DNA of 64,000 bases from Chaetomium olivaceum (taxonomy: Eukaryota > Ascomycota > Sordariomycetes > Sordariales > Chaetomiaceae), in the NCBI GenBank assembly GCA_039881045.1, contig JAYWVB010000086.1, positions 1 to 64,000 of the forward strand, in the 5' to 3' direction. Made by a program: the position numbers and the translations under genes. The notes below the pieces were generated by a model, which was not told the DNA's origin, searched no databases, and worked only from the letters and a program-made list of their open reading frames with translations. Position 1 is the stretch's first letter. Every line of letters starts with the position of its first letter. This document shows, one piece after another, positions 57,938-64,000 of the stretch.

Positions 57938-58337
57938 CTACGCAATCCTATTGTGCACCTCCCTCAGCCGCTTGACCCAATGCCGCCGCAACACGTCAGG
58001 CATCTTGCAGAACACCATGGCCTTGTTCTCGTCCGTGAGCACCTTCTCGGCGATCTTGAGCTGCAGGTCCATGTCCTCGGCCACAAAGTCCCGGAAGAAC
58101 ATGTCCATGGCCTGCTCCTGCCAACCGGGGCTCGGCTTGGCCCCGCGCCCTGCCACACCGCTGCCGCGCAGCGCTTCTGAGAGGAGGTGCAGCGTGTCGG
58201 CGAGCGTTGTCGCGCTGGCTCCGACGCCTCCTGCTGCCCCGGCCGTATTTGTGGTCGATGGGAGTGTCGAGGCGTTGGTGGAGGATTGTGGAAGTGTCGT
58301 GGGGGTCGTGGTGATATTCTGTTGAGGCTGCTGCGTT

Positions 58338-58402
<65 letters not shown>

Positions 58403-59381
58403 TTGTTGTTGTTGTTGTGTTGTTGTTGTTGTTGTTGAGTCAAGTCAAGGTAGCCCGGGGCAGCGGTACGACGGCGCTTATCGGGAGGGTGGCCAGCTGA
58501 GGAATTGGTATCTGGTGCCTGTAAGCGCTTGCGAGACTGGAGGGCCGTCTCTTCGGGCGGGGTCAGCGCCGACGCGGAGGACACCGAGGACCGTGGGGGT
58601 GGCGGCGGCATTGTATTCGTCGAGGTTCTGTGTTGTTGTTGGGGCGGGGGATGGACGGTCATCGGGGCGGTCATTGCGGGCTGCATCGGTGGAGGAATAT
58701 GGGTCTGGCTCGGGTTGATGTAGGCCGTGTCGGTGAGTAGGTCCATGATGGCGGTCCCTGGCGCCTCCGGCTCTTCTGTCCCGTTGACCGTGTCTGTCCC
58801 TTTCCGACGCGGTTTCGTCAGTCGTTTCGGGGCGCCGCCAGACCCGATGACATCGGGGAAGAGTATCTCGTAGTATTCTTCATGCTCGAAGGGTCGGGCG
58901 CGGAGGGAGCGAGCGAGCGGCTCTTTCTGCAATCATCAAACATGGTTAGTCTCATTTTCGTCACCAGTGGTCGCGGGAGGGATGGTGGTTGCGCGCTGCT
59001 GCTGCGTACCTGGAGATGGCGCGACCATGCGTCATCGGTGGCCGTCACGGTGCGGGTCTGGGCATTGTAGTAGAACTCGGGGTCTTCGCGCAAGCCGCGC
59101 CAGAGACGGTACTTCTTGCGGGCGTTGTCGGTCTTGTTGATGAGATGACCCTTGTTCGCATAGGCGTTGTGCTTCTCGATGAGGGCGGCCATGGCGTGAT
59201 CCCAGGCTTCGGGCTTGAAGGTACTACCATCGCGCAGGCCGAGCGAGACGGACTCGCAGAGGGAGCGGAAGAAGGTGGCCTCATACTGGGGATTCCAAGT
59301 GAATCGAGGTCCTCGATGCTTGCCCGGGCCCGACGCCCTGGCGGTGCCTCCGCCGGCGGCCGAGAAGTCCTCGTCGGACAT
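57938..59381 (-). CDS. Myb/SANT-like DNA-binding protein with polyglutamine tract
   Basis: Predicted DNA-binding protein with a Myb/SANT-like domain of the plant/fungal transposase-derived type (PF12776-like). Exons 59381-59010 and 58926-57938, separated by an 83-base intron, give about 453 residues. Residues about 25-124 form the domain: FTWNPQYEATFFRSLCESV, HLINKTDNARKKYRLWRGL, EDPEFYYNAQT and DDAWSRHL. A Pro/Thr-rich linker leads to about 30 glutamines (CAG/CAA, 58336-58437). The conserved C-terminal helical region has WQEQAMDMFFRDFVAEDMD and VLRRHWVKRLREVH. The frame breaks once in the repeat near 58417-58420 (CACAAC where CAACAAC is expected); adding one base makes one polyQ run and a continuous C-terminus. 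Regulatory targets unknown. Confidence 0.82.
58336..58437. repeat. CAG/CAA repeat encoding polyglutamine
   Basis: About 30 CTG/TTG triplets on the plus strand, reading as glutamine codons on the minus strand, with CAA interruptions that would slow pure-repeat slippage. One base is apparently missing near 58418. Confidence 0.85.
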
Positions 59382-60936
59382 GGTGGTCCGCGCGGGTGGA
59401 ACCCTCAGGGTCGGCGTGGAGGTGATCGCACGGTTTTTTAGGGTTGTTTTTGGTCGTGCGACTCGGGACGAGAGCGGATGTGGCCGTCGAGGCGGGCAAT
59501 GGAGTTTGGCGACTGACTGGGGGGGCGGCACCCGGACTGAAGCGGATGGGCGTGAAACGGAGGGGGGCGATCACCAAATCCCCAGCGCTAAAAATTAGTG
59601 CAGAGAACTCAGAGGCAGCGCAGCGCCAGACCGCGATTTCCCGATTTCCAAGCGAGAAAAAAAAGCCCCCAACTTGGCTCTCTCTCGTCGCGATGAAGGT
59701 GCGTCGGCTCAAGATGAAGCGATCAGAAATATTCCCATGAAGAACATCTCCAGACCGGACATTTCTTTTCTGCGCCCGACCGAGATGTTGCGGGCTGAAA
59801 GAGACACCGTTTTGTGGTACTGAGCATCGATGGCGCGGATCATTCGCAGAAAGGTTGGGACGGTGAAGCGGGGACGGCCGTCTCCTCCGAAACGGACGGC
59901 CTGGAGAGCAGCACGAGCAGGCTGGAGTGCCTGGCCAGTGGTCACCACCCATCCATCGAGGCCTGCAACAGTCACGTGTCGGACGCGCCATTGCAGCTGG
60001 GGACGGGCGCGGGGTTGCTGTTGCTGTTGCTGCTTGGCAACGTATGACGCGTCTTCCAAGCTTTTCTTCCAGAATCCTTTCAACACAAGCAATTCCATTC
60101 AGAAGGAGTTGCAAAGTCTTTCGCAACTCCGTCAACCATCAAACACTCAGTTTTTGTTGTTTGGCTTTTTTGAGAAAGACAGTGGGTCAATGGCGTTCAA
60201 ATGATAAGAGGAGCTCCTGCAGGTATCCCCGGCATCGTACATGTACCTTTGTACCTGCATCTTCCCTTTGCGCTCCCGCACATCCATTCCCTGCGCTCGC
60301 TTGGCTTGTGGCTTTTCCATGGGGCGAACAATGTTCTGTCTTGTTCTGAGGCAATCTCGCAATGTCACCAGCGTGCTCAAGGATCGCATCGAGCTGACAA
60401 GAAAATACCTTCACTGAGACACCACTCTGCTTTCTTGGCCATTCTTGAAATGGCTGGGCATTTCTGGCTTCAAATTGCGACACGCGGACTCCCCACCGAT
60501 CCGCTACTCATGCTCTCTGTTGAGTGTTTGACAATGGATGCCCCAATGCAAGATCAAGTTGGCGCGCTGGAAATCTCTGCAGGTACATACATACCAATGG
60601 AATGACAAAAGCGAGAATTCTGATTAAATCAATTCATCTTATCTTTAATGCTTAAGAGTTGGATCAAAAAGGTTTGATCCATCTGCTCGATTCTCACCTT
60701 CTTCTCCTTCCTTTGGCCTTGTCCTTGGCTACTGCTTCTTCTTAGTCAACCCAGTCAACGCTCTTTCCAGACGACACTCATTCATCCTCCGTTCATTGCA
60801 TCTCGCAACCCGGAACATGAATGAAGTCCGGGCGCTCACACCCATGTCTGTCATTCTTTGATATTAGATACCCGTCCTTATCCTAATGGTAGTCTCCGTT
60901 TATCCTTTACCCTAGTTCCCTTTGGCTTCTTTGGCC
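59382..60936. other. Divergent upstream region, about 1.55 kb
   Basis: Lies between the divergent Myb/SANT and aspartic protease genes. No coding region is supported. CT-rich leader sequence precedes the protease ATG (about 60690-60900). Confidence 0.4.
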
Positions 60937-62276
60937 ATGTCGTTCTTTTTCATGAGATTCATTCTCATCCTGCTTTGGGCACCGTCCATTCTCGCCGCGC
61001 CCTCCGGTCTGTCCCTCAGAAAACGGTCATTCAAGGTTGAAAGAGTCAAAAACCCAACCTTCAAACGCTACGATGGACCCAACGAACTGTTGAAAACGTA
61101 CCGAAAGTACCGCATGCCCATCCCGCAGGAGTTGCTAGATTCATTTGATGACGAGTTTGAGGATAATGCCTCATCTGACGACGCTCACTCGGGGGCGAGC
61201 CCCAGACATTCAAGCTCACCCACGTGGATACCACTGCTCGTCCGGTAGCCGCTGTTGGGCTGGTTTCCGCAACCCCTGCCAACGGGGGCATCGAATATAT
61301 CTCGCCCATCAGGATCGGCGGCCAGACCGTCAACGTGGCTCTCGACTCCGGCTCAGCCGACCTCTGGGTCTTCAGCACCCAACTCCCCGCGTCATCCCGC
61401 ATCGGGCACCACGCCTACAACCCCTTTCTCTCGCCCACATTCAAGCAGATCCCCGGCGCCAACTTCTCCATCCTCTACGGCGACGGCACCAGCGCCTCCG
61501 GCAACGTGGGCACCGACACGGTCGACGTCGGCGGCGCCGTCGTCACCAGCCAGGCCGTGCAGATGGCCACCGCCGTGTCGCCCGAGTTCGTCCTGGACAC
61601 CAACGTCGACGGCCTGCTCGGCCTCGCCTTCTCCCAGCTCAGCACGGTCAAGCCGGCCAAGCAGCGCACCTTCTTCGAGAACGTCATGCCCTCGCTCGCC
61701 CAGCCGCTGTTCACCGTCGACCTGCGCAGGGACACCACGGGCGCCTACGAGTTTGGCCGCATTGACGGGTCCAAGTTTGTGGGCGGGCTGTCGTGGATCC
61801 CGGCCGACACGCGGAGGGGGTTCTGGCAGGTTTCGTCGACGGGGTTTGGGGTTGGCAGCACCTGGACTAGAGTGCCGGCTGCGCAGGCTATTGTTGATAC
61901 CGGCACGACGCTCATGTTGGTGTCGAAAGAGCTGTCGGATGGGTACTATAGCCATGTGGCGGGAGCGAAGCGGAACCCGGCTGCTGGGGGCATGACGTTT
62001 CCGTGCAATAGCACGCTGCCAGATCTGTTTCTTGATGTTGGCGGTGCTTACACTGCTAGAGTCAGGGGGGCGGATATCAACTTTGGGAGGTTTCAGGGTG
62101 ACGGTAGGCCATCCTCCCCGCTTTGCCACATGGTTGCTGACTCTAGAACAGAATGCTTCGGCGGCATCCAACGCACCACGTCGCAATTTGAGATCTGGGG
62201 TGACATCTTTTTTCGATCGCAGTTTGTTGTCTTTCACGGGGGCAACCACTCGCTGGGCATGGCGCCGCATGTTTGA
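60937..62276 (+). CDS. Secreted aspartic protease (A1, aspergillopepsin-like), one frame break
   Basis: Secreted pepsin-family endopeptidase. Exons 60937-62103 and 62152-62276, about 430 residues. A hydrophobic signal peptide (MRFILILLWAPSILA region) is followed by a basic propeptide with possible dibasic sites (LRKRS). The catalytic aspartates are in LDSGSADLW (about residue 136) and IVDTGTTLM (about residue 320), with the flap YGDGTSASG between them. The frame breaks at 61191-61195 (a G5 run, apparently one G short): the first frame ends soon after DDAHSG, and the next begins EPQTFKLTHVDTT. The 48-base intron near the end is in frame, so it could be retained; its donor and branch look real. 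Probably works at acidic pH outside the cell. Confidence 0.87.
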
Positions 62277-63485
62277 CCTTTGGTTTTCTTCCTCTTGCCC
62301 CGGTCTCCAGCGTTGTTTTGCCCAGCTCGAGCATGCATTCTTACAACGAAATAGTTACCAACTTATGATCTGTCGTCTCAGTGTTATGACTTTGTTTTGC
62401 TTCAGGTTACCTGCCACCGCCATCCCTAACCCGCTTATTTCCCATATCCGACGTCCTCTTTTAGTCGATGTTGATCACATAACCCACGTTGAAGCCCGCG
62501 AATCGTGCTTGACTCGCAACGTGACATCCGGGACGAGGAGATCCGAAACTGCCTCACTTCGCCCTTTACAGATCTTGGTATGTCGGTATTACCCAGGCGG
62601 TTTTGCGGGGTTATAGGGGACGGTCCACCTGCCACAGCGGGAGATATAGGCGGTCCAATTAATAGCGGGCAATGCGGCCCGGCGGTGATGACCGGTCTCC
62701 CCAGCCTCTGACCACTCATACCAGCGACCCAGTGAAGTTGACCAGTCGCCTGCCACGCAAACAGGGACGGGCCAGCGGCAGGGTGCTCGCCGCGCCGGCC
62801 TCATGCCGGCAAGCAGGGCGTCATTCGGCAGCGGCCTTGCATCGTTGATCGCTCCAGCGTCCCAATGGTCCCCCCCAATGCCGATCCCGCCTCATGCACC
62901 CCAGCTTTCTCAACCAGTGTCTAGCGTCATTTATCCCAGGCCGCAAAATGATTTTCCCACCCTTGCGAGCCACTCACACCGTCACGCCACCCGGACCCGC
63001 GGGCGTACTCCGGTAACTCTGTCAGTGTCTGTTACTCAGTGGTACTGTACCTGACGACGACAGCCCGACCGCCGCCCCGCCTGTCCGCTTTCGGGGCGAT
63101 GGTGCCGAGCGCTGGCTTGCCCTGATTAGGGTCGCAGTTGATGTGCGGGTGATTCGCAGGCGTTCTGCCAGATCTGGGGCGAGATGGACGGGTGCGGGGC
63201 CGAATATCACTGAGAGGATTAAAATCTCGGCGCTCGCTGAGGGGAAGCGCGGAAGCTAAGAACTGGGGTAATGCGGGACGAGCCAGGAATGGGAGGAGGG
63301 AGGTTTTCGCCCGGAACCATGACTTATAAGACGGGCGTGGCTTGCCTCTCGAGGCCGACTTGGACCAGCACGGCTTGGACGACATCGGTCAGGGGCAACA
63401 TCCCAACTCCCCCCTCGCTACACGACGTGGACGACTCGGAAGTTCTACCGACACTACTAGCTACTACCGGACGACGTCGCCCACC
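62277..63485. other. Upstream region of the beta-glucosidase gene
   Basis: No gene is seen. It contains the 3' end of the protease gene and about 1.2 kb that should include the GH3 promoter. I did not find a clear cluster of carbon-catabolite sites. Confidence 0.4.
63324..63330 (+). promoter_or_regulatory. Probable TATA box of the beta-glucosidase gene
   Basis: TTATAAG about 160 bases upstream of the ATG, followed by a GC-mixed leader, is the best core promoter candidate here. Confidence 0.4.
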
Positions 63486-64000
63486 ATGACGACGCTCCGC
63501 ACCTTCGCGCTGCTTGCGGCGGCGGCGCTTGCCCGGGTCGAGGCCATCGAGGCCGCCGACTGGGCTGCCGCTGAGACCTCGGCCAAAGCCGCACTAGCGA
63601 AGATGTCACTACAAGACAAGGTCAGCATGGTCACGGGCGTTGGCTGGGACAAGGGGCCCTGCGTCGGCAACACGGCGGCCATCAACTCCATCAACTACCC
63701 GCAGCTGTGCCTGCAGGACGGGCCGCTCGGCATCCGCTTCGGCACCGGCTCGACGGCCTTCACCCCGGGCGTCCAGGCCGCATCAACATGGGACACCGAG
63801 CTGATCCGGCAGCGCGGCGAGTTCCTCGGGGCCGAGGCCAAGGGGTGCGGCATCCACGTGATGCTAGGCCCCGTGGCGGGTGCGCTGGGCAAGTTCCCGC
63901 AAGGCGGGCGCAACTGGGAAGGGTTCGGGGTGGACCCGTACCTGTCGGGCATCGCTATGGCCGAGACGATCGAGGGGATGCAGTCGGCGGGCGTGCAGGC
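63486..64000 (+). CDS. GH3 beta-glucosidase, secreted (5' part; runs off window)
   Basis: N-terminal 171 residues of a glycoside hydrolase family 3 beta-glucosidase, which would release glucose from cellobiose and short glucans. A signal peptide (MTTLRTFALLAAAALARVEA) is followed by AKAALAKMSLQDKVSMVTG, CVGNTAAI, LCLQDGPLGIRF and GRNWEGFGVDPYLSGIAM, all characteristic GH3 N-domain blocks. No stop or intron appears before the window end. The catalytic Asp and the C-terminal domains lie beyond the window. It complements the AA9 enzyme in the same window, though the two are 58 kb apart and not obviously co-clustered. Confidence 0.93.
   Translation, partial: MTTLRTFALLAAAALARVEAIEAADWAAAETSAKAALAKMSLQDKVSMVTGVGWDKGPCVGNTAAINSINYPQLCLQDGPLGIRFGTGSTAFTPGVQAASTWDTELIRQRGEFLGAEAKGCGIHVMLGPVAGALGKFPQGGRNWEGFGVDPYLSGIAMAETIEGMQSAGVQ

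Noticed and set aside
1..64000. CRISPR array, rRNA genes or secondary-metabolite cluster
   Set aside because: No regularly spaced repeats, no rRNA-like sequence, and no PKS, NRPS or terpene synthase motifs were seen; the window is typical dispersed fungal gene space.

Overview
The window is nuclear DNA of a filamentous ascomycete. Genes carry short GT-AG introns (about 48-112 bp) with CTAAC/CTGAC-like branch sites, there are two Zn2Cys6 regulators, a Fot1/pogo-type transposon, and secreted plant-polymer enzymes (an AA9 LPMO and a GH3 beta-glucosidase). The gene set fits a saprotrophic Sordariomycete (Chaetomiaceae-like); this placement is inference. All identifications are from motifs read by eye, without database searches.

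Layout. 1-10.7 kb: PLAC8-type Cys-rich protein, metallo-beta-lactamase-fold hydrolase, AA9 LPMO, a six-exon secreted Cys-rich protein ending in a NucA/NucB-type DNase domain, and mitochondrial malate dehydrogenase. 11-25.8 kb: P5A ATPase (Spf1-like), a Whi5-like G1/S repressor candidate, a Mup1-type amino acid permease, and the SNARE Bos1. 26-33.4 kb: thiamine pyrophosphokinase, two proteins of unknown function, Mia40, and an OM14-like outer-membrane protein. 35-49 kb: two tail-to-tail Zn2Cys6 factors, a multi-pass membrane protein, a 719-residue coiled-coil protein facing a convergent 248-residue partner, and a small membrane protein. 50-54.5 kb: an SDR and a kinase-like gene whose intron holds an intact DD35D transposon. 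57-64 kb: a 22-residue metallothionein, a Myb/SANT-like protein with a long polyQ tract, a secreted aspartic protease, and the 5' part of a GH3 beta-glucosidase.

Functional groups. Secreted: AA9, GH3, aspartic protease and the NucA/NucB protein (scavenging of cellulose, protein and DNA). Mitochondrial: MDH, Mia40, OM14-like. ER/Golgi: Spf1-like, Bos1. No biosynthetic gene cluster is evident, and I found no CRISPR, rRNA or convincing tRNA gene.

Main caveat. At least a dozen otherwise conserved genes are broken by single-base shifts, mostly in short C/G runs, and each reads through normally in the neighbouring frame. I read these as sequence or assembly errors, so these genes are annotated as CDS with the break sites given. 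The transposase ORF, by contrast, is unbroken. The most interesting biology is the intact transposon sitting wholly inside an intron, the 22-residue metallothionein, the Cys-rich/NucA-NucB fusion, and two genes whose start codon is split or isolated by an intron.
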